Positions 1-4,490 of a DNA stretch of 6,011 bases are shown here, piece after piece. The notes below the pieces were generated by a model, which was not told the origin of the DNA, ran no database searches, and saw nothing but the letters and a program-made list of their open reading frames with translations. How positions within the stretch are numbered: position 1 is the stretch's first letter; each line of letters begins with the position of its first letter. The DNA comes from Nitrospinaceae bacterium (GTDB taxonomy: Bacteria; Nitrospinota; Nitrospinia; Nitrospinales; VA-1). The DNA is taken from contig JAJDBI010000261.1 of NCBI GenBank assembly GCA_029261435.1, positions 1 to 6,011 of the forward strand, read 5' to 3'. The translations under genes were made by a program, and so were the position numbers.

Positions 1-282
1 CTTCCCAACATCGTATTGAAAGATATTGGTAAAAGCAAAGGTGGCGCTACTCCGGGAGAAGTAGCCAGCAAAGTGATAGACTCCTTACAAAAAAATATTA
101 ACGGAGCTGTCAAACACCTGAACCTGGACCAAATAAAAGAAGTAGTAGGCTCGGTTGTTTCTGGAGCCAAAGACATGCTGAAAAAAGGCACAGCTGGTAC
201 CCAGGACCTGGTTGAAAACAGCAAGAATCTGGTTGAAAACAATCCGGTTGGCGATGCTGTTAAAGGACTCTTTGGAAATTGA
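1..282 (+). CDS. C-terminal fragment of an AsmA-like envelope protein (5' end outside window)
   Basis: The frame is open from base 1 and ends at TGA 280-282, so this is the 3' end of a longer gene. A TTG at 16-18 is in frame, but nothing marks it as a true start. The visible 93 residues begin LPNIVLKDIGKSKGGATPGE. A 'LP-x-hydrophobic-x-DIG...GGAT' segment followed by an amphipathic helix is, from memory, how many AsmA-like (DUF748-type) proteins of Gram-negative bacteria end; these act in the inner membrane/periplasm in lipid transport or envelope assembly. The remainder is helical and polar with no membrane segment. It contains a heptad-like repeat, DLVENSK followed by NLVENNP, and ends GDAVKGLFGN. 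The family call is from pattern memory only; the reading frame itself is secure. The gene converges with the next one. Confidence 0.55.
   Translation, partial: LPNIVLKDIGKSKGGATPGEVASKVIDSLQKNINGAVKHLNLDQIKEVVGSVVSGAKDMLKKGTAGTQDLVENSKNLVENNPVGDAVKGLFGN
208..241 (+). repeat. 13-bp direct repeat inside the AsmA-like C-terminus
   Basis: CTGGTTGAAAACA occurs at 208-220 and again at 229-241, offset by 21 bases, which is seven codons. It encodes the paired heptads DLVENSK / NLVENNP, so it looks like a coding duplication in an amphipathic helix and not a regulatory or mobile repeat. Confidence 0.8.
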
Positions 283-298
283 TTTAAAAAGGCGCGCT

Positions 299-324
299 GG
301 GCATTTTACAGGCTTATTTTGCCC
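299..324. terminator. weak hairpin between convergent genes
   Basis: GGGCA (299-303) can pair with TGCCC (320-324) across a 16-nt AT-rich loop, in the 43-bp gap between two convergent genes. There is no T-run directly after the stem on the plus strand. On the minus strand a five-T run lies eight bases beyond it. It is a poor intrinsic terminator and is listed only because of its location. Confidence 0.2.
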
Positions 325-325
325 G

Positions 326-709
326 TTAGCCTCTTCTGTCATTCACAAGATCTCTTCGTGTTTCTGCACGACGCGCGGCTTTGCGCTTATCGAGTTCAAT
401 GGCTAACAGGGATTGCCTTCGATCTTCATCCATTCGCCTGAAAGCGTCTCTTCTTTCCTCTTGGCGTTGGTCCCCCTCTTCAGTATCCAAAAACAATATT
501 TCGCCCAGTTGAGGATAGTTTTCCTTATTGGCAATAATAGCCATTTCTCTGGAAGGGTCATTTCTGTCAATGGATTTTGCCAGAGGACTGGAATCATCAA
601 GGGTTTTTCGAAACTCTCTCAGCAATTGGGTCAAGGCTGATTTGAATTTTGATTCTTCGTGCAAATCTTTACCGAGAGACCAGAATTGAGCAATAAGTCC
701 TTCAAACAT
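326..709 (-). CDS. hypothetical protein, 127 aa, with highly charged helical C-terminus
   Basis: I do not recognise this family. The start is well supported: ATG (complement of 707-709) is preceded by GAAAGGA (complement of 718-724) with eight bases between, a good Shine-Dalgarno. Residues 1-40 form a mixed helical segment (MFEGLIAQFWSLGKDLHEES...). Residues 54-75 are the most hydrophobic part (REMAIIANKENYPQLGEILF). From about residue 76 to the end at 127 the chain is almost entirely Glu, Asp, Arg and Lys with few hydrophobics, as in a single charged helix or coiled coil. There is no signal peptide, membrane helix, Cys cluster or catalytic motif. It is probably a soluble cytoplasmic protein that binds a partner or nucleic acid, which is inference from charge alone. 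It is transcribed toward the AsmA-like gene, and its promoter would lie in the AT-rich region above 725. Confidence 0.7.
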   Translation of the reverse strand: MFEGLIAQFWSLGKDLHEESKFKSALTQLLREFRKTLDDSSPLAKSIDRNDPSREMAIIANKENYPQLGEILFLDTEEGDQRQEERRDAFRRMDEDRRQSLLAIELDKRKAARRAETRRDLVNDRRG

Positions 710-797
710 TTGAATAATCCTTTCTCTGATCCTGAACAGAGGGGGCTTTAATAGATAAGATAATTACAGGGCGAATATATTCCCATTTTCCGCCACC

Positions 798-834
798 ATT
801 AATACTTGGTTTTTGTATTAATACCATTTTTTTT
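798..834 (+). terminator. AT-rich hairpin followed by an eight-T run
   Basis: ATTAATAC (798-805) pairs perfectly with GTATTAAT (815-822) over a 9-nt loop. ACCA follows, then eight T residues (827-834). GTATTAATAC (815-824) is itself a 10-bp palindrome. The shape resembles an intrinsic terminator reading rightward, but the stem has almost no G-C pairs and no plus-strand gene ends nearby. It may instead be a protein-binding dyad upstream of the minus-strand gene. Confidence 0.3.
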
Positions 835-859
835 CACGATTTTCTGACCACAGAAAGTG
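835..859 (+). other. bulged hairpin adjoining the T-run
   Basis: TTTCTG (841-846) pairs with CAGAAA (851-856) around the tetraloop ACCA. CAC (835-837) then pairs with GTG (857-859), with GAT (838-840) bulged out on the left side. It follows directly after the T-run at 827-834. Function unknown; it could be chance in AT-rich DNA. Confidence 0.3.
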
Positions 860-935
860 GGGACCTGCAAACATAAATAAGAATACCCGCAAAAAATACA
901 ACTAGTTAGATACAGTCTAGAACCAGGTATTATAA

Positions 936-949
936 AAGTCAATTGACTT
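936..949. promoter_or_regulatory. perfect 14-bp palindrome, operator-like
   Basis: AAGTCAATTGACTT is a perfect inverted repeat with no spacer. It overlaps a TTGACT/TTGACC pair (943-948, 948-953). On the minus strand it lies between TTGGAG (953-958) and a consensus TATAAT (929-934) with an 18-bp spacer, the usual place for a repressor site. A plus-strand TATAAT lies at 977-982. The regulator and the target direction are unknown. Confidence 0.35.
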
Positions 950-995
950 GACCTCCAACAGAGAGTTGAGAAGCTATATAATTCAGCTAAATGAG

Positions 996-1024
996 TTGGG
1001 TTCAGACACGCTTTATGATACAAT
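996..1024 (+). promoter_or_regulatory. probable cold-shock gene promoter (extended -10)
   Basis: TTGGGT (996-1001) and TACAAT (1019-1024) are separated by 17 bp, and TGA directly before the -10 makes it an extended -10 (TGATACAAT, 1016-1024). Transcription would start near 1031, giving the cold-shock mRNA a 5' leader of about 224 nt; long leaders are typical of csp mRNAs. The identical nine bases occur again at the radical SAM gene. A TTGACA at 1040-1045 has no good -10 at normal spacing and lies downstream of this start. Confidence 0.5.
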
Positions 1025-1117
1025 TAGCCCCAAAATGGGTTGACATTAGTTGATGGCTGTTTTGTTTTGAAACTGTCAGGATAAATCGGAGCGCAAATTG
1101 ATGGGCTTTAATTCCCC

Positions 1118-1152
1118 AGCCGTCCAAGCATAATCATGGATGGTTTTTTTTT
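1118..1152 (+). terminator. intrinsic-terminator-like hairpin in the cold-shock leader
   Basis: CCGTCCA (1120-1126) pairs with TGGATGG (1137-1143) through one G-U pair. A118-T1145-type outer pairing (A1118 with T1145, and G1119-T1144 as G-U) can extend the stem. The loop is AGCATAATCA, and nine T residues (1144-1152) follow. This is a proper terminator shape about 100 bases before the cold-shock ATG, and I see no good promoter between it and the gene. It either attenuates the cold-shock transcript or ends a separate small RNA of roughly 120 nt starting near 1031. Confidence 0.6.
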
Positions 1153-1215
1153 GCACCGAACAAGGCAAAAGTGACAACCTAAATTCAAATTTGGGAAGCT
1201 CTGATCCAAGGATTG

Positions 1216-1229
1216 GGGAAAAAATTCCC
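1216..1229 (+). other. short hairpin just upstream of the cold-shock ribosome site
   Basis: GGGAA (1216-1220) pairs with TTCCC (1225-1229) around four A residues, ending 10 bases before AGGAG (1240-1244). A second GGGAA at 1193-1197 could compete for the same TTCCC. Alternative pairings close to a ribosome site could respond to temperature, but this is inference. Confidence 0.3.
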
Positions 1230-1254
1230 GCTTATTTGCAGGAGAGTATCTAGC

Positions 1255-1455
1255 ATGGCTCAAGGAAAAGTAAAGTGGTTTAACGAAAGCAAAGGTTATG
1301 GTTTTATCGAGTCTGACGATGGTGAAGATTGTTTTGTTCATTTTTCCGAGATTCAAGGTGATGGCTTCAAAACCCTCCATGAAGGACAGGCCGTGGAATT
1401 TGAAAAAACCATGGGTCAAAAAGGACCACAAGCCTCAAAGGTTGTCCCCAAATAA
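1255..1455 (+). CDS. cold-shock domain protein (CspA family)
   Basis: This is a 66-residue single cold-shock domain, the standard family length. Such proteins bind single-stranded RNA and DNA in the cytoplasm, melt mRNA secondary structure and can act as transcription antiterminators. The opening GKVKWFNESKGYGFI contains the first nucleic-acid-binding motif (RNP1, KGYGFI, residues 13-18). The second, VHFS (RNP2), lies at residues 28-31, here preceded by CF where DVF is more usual. The domain closes with QKGPQASKVVP. ATG 1255 is preferred over an in-frame TTG at 1213 because AGGAG (1240-1244) lies 10 bases before the ATG and the family begins exactly at MAQGKVKWF. The leader holds a terminator-like hairpin, and the small gene at 1558 follows on the same strand. 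Whether this copy is cold-induced or constitutive cannot be read from the protein. Confidence 0.95.
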   Translation: MAQGKVKWFNESKGYGFIESDDGEDCFVHFSEIQGDGFKTLHEGQAVEFEKTMGQKGPQASKVVPK

Positions 1456-1476
1456 ATTAGTTTTAAGTGTCTTTCC

Positions 1477-1500
1477 CCGGCAGAGTTTTTACTCTGCCGG
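1477..1500 (+). repeat. perfect 10-bp-stem hairpin after the cold-shock gene
   Basis: CCGGCAGAGT (1477-1486) and ACTCTGCCGG (1491-1500) form a perfect stem around TTTT. No T-run follows on the plus strand (TAAAG) or on the minus strand (GGAAAG), so it is not a standard intrinsic terminator. Located 21 bases after the csp stop, it may stabilise the csp mRNA 3' end or let part of the transcript continue into the next gene. Confidence 0.7.
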
Positions 1501-1557
1501 TAAAGTTTCGACCACTAACCCATTCGCGTAAAAGACATATTAGAAAGAGGAAAGACT

Positions 1558-1740
1558 ATGCATGAAGTAAAAGTATATGACAGTTCCGGGAACTTAAAAA
1601 AAGTCATTTCTGTTAAAGCTCTAACAAAAAGATCTGACCAGCAAATCCAATCTCCCTCCTTATACAATAAGAAAGGGCGTAAGGCCAAACCCATGGGCAA
1701 GGTTGATGAAAAGGATCTCAAGGTCGCTTCAACAAGATAA
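1558..1740 (+). CDS. small basic protein of unknown function, 60 aa
   Basis: I do not recognise a named family. The start is well supported: ATG 1558 follows AGAGG (1546-1550) with seven bases between. The first 20 residues (MHEVKVYDSSGNLKKVISVK) read as two beta-strands joined by an SSGN turn. The remainder (ALTKRSDQQIQSPSLYNKKG and on) is Lys/Arg-rich, polar and probably disordered; the whole protein is strongly basic. It has no Cys, signal peptide or membrane helix. It lies 102 bases after the cold-shock gene with no clear promoter of its own, so co-transcription is likely, and a basic tail would suit an RNA- or ribosome-associated role (inference from charge and neighbour). It does not look like a RiPP precursor despite the maturase downstream: it has no recognisable NHLP or Nif11 leader, no double-Gly site and no Cys/Ser/Thr-rich core. 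Confidence 0.7.
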   Translation: MHEVKVYDSSGNLKKVISVKALTKRSDQQIQSPSLYNKKGRKAKPMGKVDEKDLKVASTR

Positions 1741-1804
1741 CCTCATAGGTTCCCCACTCCTTCCATATTAGTTTCCTGCACCGAAAAATTCTATGCCACT
1801 GCTC

Positions 1805-1848
1805 CCCATATCGTTGCCTGAGTTCTCAGGTTCTGTTTGCGATATGGG
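1805..1848 (+). other. nested inverted repeats in the 3' region of the cold-shock unit
   Basis: An outer 9-bp stem joins CCCATATCG (1805-1813) to CGATATGGG (1840-1848). Inside it CCTGAG (1817-1822) pairs with CTCAGG (1825-1830), most realistically as five pairs around GTTC. The linkers are TTG on the left and TTCTGTTTG on the right. Two nested perfect stems suggest a folded RNA element, either a 3'-UTR structure or part of a small RNA ending at the 1894-1927 terminator. No known RNA family is recognised. Confidence 0.5.
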
Positions 1849-1893
1849 TTACCACTGCCAGCACAAATAATCTAACCCCAAGCACCCTGAAAT

Positions 1894-1927
1894 TGGAAAG
1901 TCTTGAGCTTCCTTTCCATTTTTTTTT
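1894..1927 (+). terminator. intrinsic terminator of the cold-shock / 60-aa unit
   Basis: TGGAAAG (1894-1900) pairs perfectly with CTTTCCA (1912-1918) over an 11-nt loop, followed by nine T residues (1919-1927). It lies 154 bases after the stop of the 60-residue gene and just before the radical SAM promoter, so it separates the two units. Confidence 0.8.
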
Positions 1928-1948
1928 GGTGGAACCCTACCTTGTTAT

Positions 1949-1957
1949 TGATACAAT
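1949..1957 (+). promoter_or_regulatory. extended -10 promoter for a leaderless radical SAM mRNA
   Basis: TGATACAAT is an extended -10 (TGN plus TACAAT at 1952-1957). With the last base taken as -7, +1 falls at 1964, the A of the radical SAM ATG. There is no Shine-Dalgarno before that ATG. The -35 is weak (TGGAAC, 1930-1935, 16-bp spacer), which an extended -10 tolerates. The same TGA is also an in-frame stop, so no earlier start is possible. Confidence 0.55.
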
Positions 1958-1963
1958 ACCGCC

Positions 1964-3808
1964 ATGCCTTTGAAAATAGCATTGATCAATATGCCCTTCG
2001 GGTTTCATATTTACCCATCCATCCAGTTGGGGACCCTCTCGACCTTGCTGAAAACCCACGGTTGCGAGGTTAAGAGCCACTACCTGAATCTTCATTTCGC
2101 ACATCAACTTGGTCTACCGGTCTACAACCAACTTTGTGAAAAACGCTTCCTGATCGGCGAATGGCTGTTTTCCCATCCACTTTTCGGAGACCATGCCAAA
2201 AATCAGGATTACATGAACCACTTTGAACCGCATATTGAAGATGTCTGCCGTTCTATTGAGCGACCCAAAGAGTTTTTAGTCGATGTGAAAACTAAAATGG
2301 TTCCCGAGTTTCTTCAATGGTCCCGGGACGCCTGTGACTGGGGAGCCTTTGATGTCATAGGGTTTTCCTCGACCTTTAATCAAAACGTCGCCAGTCTGAC
2401 ACTGGCTAAATGGATTAAAGAAAAATATCCTCACGTAAAAATCCTGTTTGGCGGTTCCAATTTTGAATCTGATATGGGGTTGGAATATTTCAGAGTTTTC
2501 CCCTGGATCGATTATGTTGTGCCCGGAGAAGCCGAAGATGTGTTGCCGCATTTGGTGAAATATCTCGAACAAGGTGACGGCCCAGTCCCTAGAGGCGTGA
2601 TTCACCGCTGTGATGGAGAAGTACTTTATGATGAACCCGAGGCCATGTTCGGCAACTTCCAGGATTATGCGGCTCCTGATTACGACGATTTTTTTGATCA
2701 GTTGCGCGAGATCGACCCCCAGTCTTCTCTGTTGGAAAACCCGGTTATTCTTTATGAAACAGCGCGGGGTTGTTGGTGGGGGGAGAAACATCACTGTACT
2801 TTTTGTGGCTTGAATGCCAGCACCATGAAGTTTCGGTCCAAGCCTATAGAACAGGTTCACACCGACCTGGCCCAGCTTTCAAAAAAATACGACTCCTTCC
2901 GATTTCGTCTGGTCGACAATATCCTGGAAATGAAATATATCGACGGAGTTTTTGGTGATCTTGCCAAACACAACTATGACCTCCATTTTTTTATAGAAGT
3001 TAAAAGTAACCTGACAAAAAAACAAATCAAGACTCTGGCACAAGGCGGGGCAAAAGTGATTCAGCCCGGTATTGAGAGCTTCAGCACGAATCAGTTGCAG
3101 GAAATGGATAAGGGTGTTCGGCCTTTGCAAAACATTCTCTGCATGAAATGGGCAATGTATTATGGCATTGAGATCAACTGGAATATCTTGATCGGGTTTC
3201 CCGGAGAAACTGCTGACGATTATCGACAGCAGATTGATCTGATCAAACTATTGTTCCACCTGCCCCCACCTGAGTGTGTCGGTAGCCTGTGGCTAGAGCG
3301 ATTCAGCCCCTATTTCCAGAGACCGGAAGAATATGGAATAAAAATCACTGCCCCCGGAGAAGCCTATCCCTTTGTTTATGACCACCCCGGTCTTGATCAT
3401 TTAAAAATTGCTTACGACTTTGAGTTTGAAACCAACAACCAGATTGATCAGCAACTGAAACAGGAGTTATTTCAAACCGCAGAAGAATGGAAACAAAGGC
3501 ACCAATCGGAACAATTGCCTTACCTGATTTTCACCAAGTCTATGGATTTTGTGACGGTTTATGACCAGAGGCCCCTGGAATCCATAAAAATCAGATTAGA
3601 AGGCCCACACGCCTGGGCATTCATCTGTTGCAACGAAGCTCCAAAATCTGTGGAACAAATTCGCGACTATTTTCAAGATAAAATGGGGAAGGACCCTGAA
3701 GATAATCTGGTCGAAAATGCCATTGTATACCTTGAAGAAAAAGGTCTCCTATATGGAGAGCGTGGCAAATACCTGAATCTGGCCCTTCCGCATAACTCCA
3801 ATCTTTAA
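1964..3808 (+). CDS. B12-binding radical SAM protein, RiPP-maturation C-methyltransferase type
   Basis: This is a 614-residue cytoplasmic enzyme expected to use cobalamin, a [4Fe-4S] cluster and S-adenosylmethionine, probably to methylate unactivated carbons in a ribosomally made peptide. Residues 1-205 form a B12-binding-like Rossmann domain (IALINMPFG at 5-13, DVIGFSSTFNQN at 130-141, ILFGGSNFESD at 160-170, VVPGEAEDVLP at 185-195). It lacks the DxHxxG motif, so cobalamin would bind without a lower His ligand. Residues 262-480 are the radical SAM barrel. Cluster cysteines are C270, C278 and C281, in a CX7CX2C spacing inside ETARGCWWGEKHHCTFCG. IQPGIES (366-372) and GFPGE (411-415) follow. 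This pattern, with GEWLFS near residue 65, matches my memory of TIGR03975. The last 75 residues resemble a small winged-helix-like domain. The ATG at 1964 is the first possible start. No precursor peptide is seen nearby. Confidence 0.85.
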   Translation: MPLKIALINMPFGFHIYPSIQLGTLSTLLKTHGCEVKSHYLNLHFAHQLGLPVYNQLCEKRFLIGEWLFSHPLFGDHAKNQDYMNHFEPHIEDVCRSIERPKEFLVDVKTKMVPEFLQWSRDACDWGAFDVIGFSSTFNQNVASLTLAKWIKEKYPHVKILFGGSNFESDMGLEYFRVFPWIDYVVPGEAEDVLPHLVKYLEQGDGPVPRGVIHRCDGEVLYDEPEAMFGNFQDYAAPDYDDFFDQLREIDPQSSLLENPVILYETARGCWWGEKHHCTFCGLNASTMKFRSKPIEQVHTDLAQLSKKYDSFRFRLVDNILEMKYIDGVFGDLAKHNYDLHFFIEVKSNLTKKQIKTLAQGGAKVIQPGIESFSTNQLQEMDKGVRPLQNILCMKWAMYYGIEINWNILIGFPGETADDYRQQIDLIKLLFHLPPPECVGSLWLERFSPYFQRPEEYGIKITAPGEAYPFVYDHPGLDHLKIAYDFEFETNNQIDQQLKQELFQTAEEWKQRHQSEQLPYLIFTKSMDFVTVYDQRPLESIKIRLEGPHAWAFICCNEAPKSVEQIRDYFQDKMGKDPEDNLVENAIVYLEEKGLLYGERGKYLNLALPHNSNL

Positions 3809-3819
3809 GCTCTCATTCC

Positions 3820-4443
3820 ATGAAAAAACCCGGATCAAAAGGCGAGCACGATCTACAAAAAAAACTCAAAACTGAAAAACGTGCGCTGGCCTTTTATAAT
3901 TCACAATTACTCAACCACCTGAACCCCGAAATGTGCCAGTTTATTGCTGAGCAGGAAATGGTTTTTATTTCCACCTCAGACTCAGAGGGTGCTTGCGATG
4001 CATCCTTCCGTGCCGGCCATGCTGGTTTCGTGGCAATTCTAAATGAAAAAACTCTTCTCTTTCCCGAGTATCGAGGCAATGGAGTTCTTGCCAGCATGGG
4101 AAACATCTCTGAAAACCCAAATATAGGAATGCTCTTTGTTGATTTCTACCAAAACTCGATAGGACTACACGTCAACGGGAAAGCAGAAATCCTTTCCAAC
4201 GAAGAATTGGAGGCCGATCCTGACTTGTCTGGAAAAATAAAACTTTCACCTAAAAATTCAGGAGCGCGGAAACCCGTGGCGTGGATCAGAGTCGAGGTTG
4301 TTGAGGCCTATATCCACTGCTCTAAGCATATCCCTCTCATGCAAAAAATGGATAAAACCATTCATTGGGAAACGGATGACGAAAAACTCAAAGGTAGCGA
4401 TTTTTTCAATGCTAAAAACAGGACTGAGCCGGATAGAAAATAA
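3820..4443 (+). CDS. pyridoxamine 5'-phosphate oxidase-fold, FMN-binding family protein
   Basis: This 207-residue cytoplasmic protein resembles a broad family of predicted flavin-binding split-barrel proteins (COG3576-like, from memory), not the vitamin B6 enzyme PdxH. The N-terminus (GEHDLQKKLKTEKRALAFY, residues 8-26) precedes the barrel. The barrel runs from LNPEMCQFIAEQEMVFISTS (34-53) through FRAGHAGFV (63-71). The conserved block FPEYRGNGVLASMGNISENP (81-100) comes next, then GLHVNGKAEIL (115-125) and the closing VEAYIHCSKHIP (161-172). The FMN phosphate would be bound around YRGN; the reaction is unknown. ATG 3820 begins 11 bases after the radical SAM stop and has no Shine-Dalgarno, so translation is probably coupled to that gene. 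Flavin proteins can supply electrons for redox steps, which could link it to the radical SAM enzyme (inference only). Confidence 0.85.
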   Translation: MKKPGSKGEHDLQKKLKTEKRALAFYNSQLLNHLNPEMCQFIAEQEMVFISTSDSEGACDASFRAGHAGFVAILNEKTLLFPEYRGNGVLASMGNISENPNIGMLFVDFYQNSIGLHVNGKAEILSNEELEADPDLSGKIKLSPKNSGARKPVAWIRVEVVEAYIHCSKHIPLMQKMDKTIHWETDDEKLKGSDFFNAKNRTEPDRK

Positions 4444-4465
4444 TACAGTTAAAAGGCGAAGTCAT

Positions 4466-4490
4466 TGTCGGGCTTAAAGGAAAACCGACA
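4466..4490. other. hairpin at the convergent junction
   Basis: TGTCGG (4466-4471) pairs with CCGACA (4485-4490) over a 13-nt loop that includes the HDOD stop codon. The convergent gap is only 30 bases (4444-4473). There is no T-run on either side, so it is at most a weak or factor-dependent end point for one of the two transcripts. Confidence 0.25.

Larger units (their letters stand above)
710..1254. other. 545-bp non-coding region upstream of the cold-shock gene
   Basis: No credible gene is seen on either strand. The minus-strand frame at 799-1023 opens with TTG, has no ribosome site and reads as unrelated Cys/Tyr/Leu-rich sequence. The region does hold ordered structure, annotated separately: an AT-rich hairpin with a T-run (798-834), a bulged hairpin (835-859), a perfect 14-bp palindrome (936-949), an extended -10 promoter (996-1024), a terminator-like hairpin (1118-1152) and a small hairpin just before the cold-shock ribosome site (1216-1229). 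A consensus TATAAT also occurs on each strand (minus 929-934, plus 977-982), neither with a strong -35 partner. Confidence 0.7.

Noticed and set aside
799..1023. Minus-strand 74-residue frame upstream of the cold-shock gene
   Set aside because: TTG start, no Shine-Dalgarno, implausible composition, and it overlaps palindromes and promoter elements.
1040..1045. TTGACA as the -35 of the cold-shock promoter
   Set aside because: No acceptable -10 at 15-19 bp spacing; the extended -10 at 1016-1024 is a better candidate.
1213..1254. TTG-initiated extension of the cold-shock protein (80 residues)
   Set aside because: The family starts at MAQGKVKWF, AGGAG is correctly placed for ATG 1255, and the extension reads through a small hairpin.
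1558..1740. 60-residue protein as the RiPP precursor
   Set aside because: Basic, with no Cys, no double-Gly cleavage site and no NHLP or Nif11-like leader; separated from the maturase by a terminator.
1793..1870. 25-residue frame MPLLPISLPE... considered as a RiPP precursor for the radical SAM enzyme
   Set aside because: No ribosome site, no leader-like region, and it overlaps the nested inverted repeat, which explains the sequence better.
2276..2860. 194-residue frame antisense to the radical SAM gene
   Set aside because: It lies wholly opposite a well-recognised gene, with no recognisable domain; it is a shadow of the coding strand.
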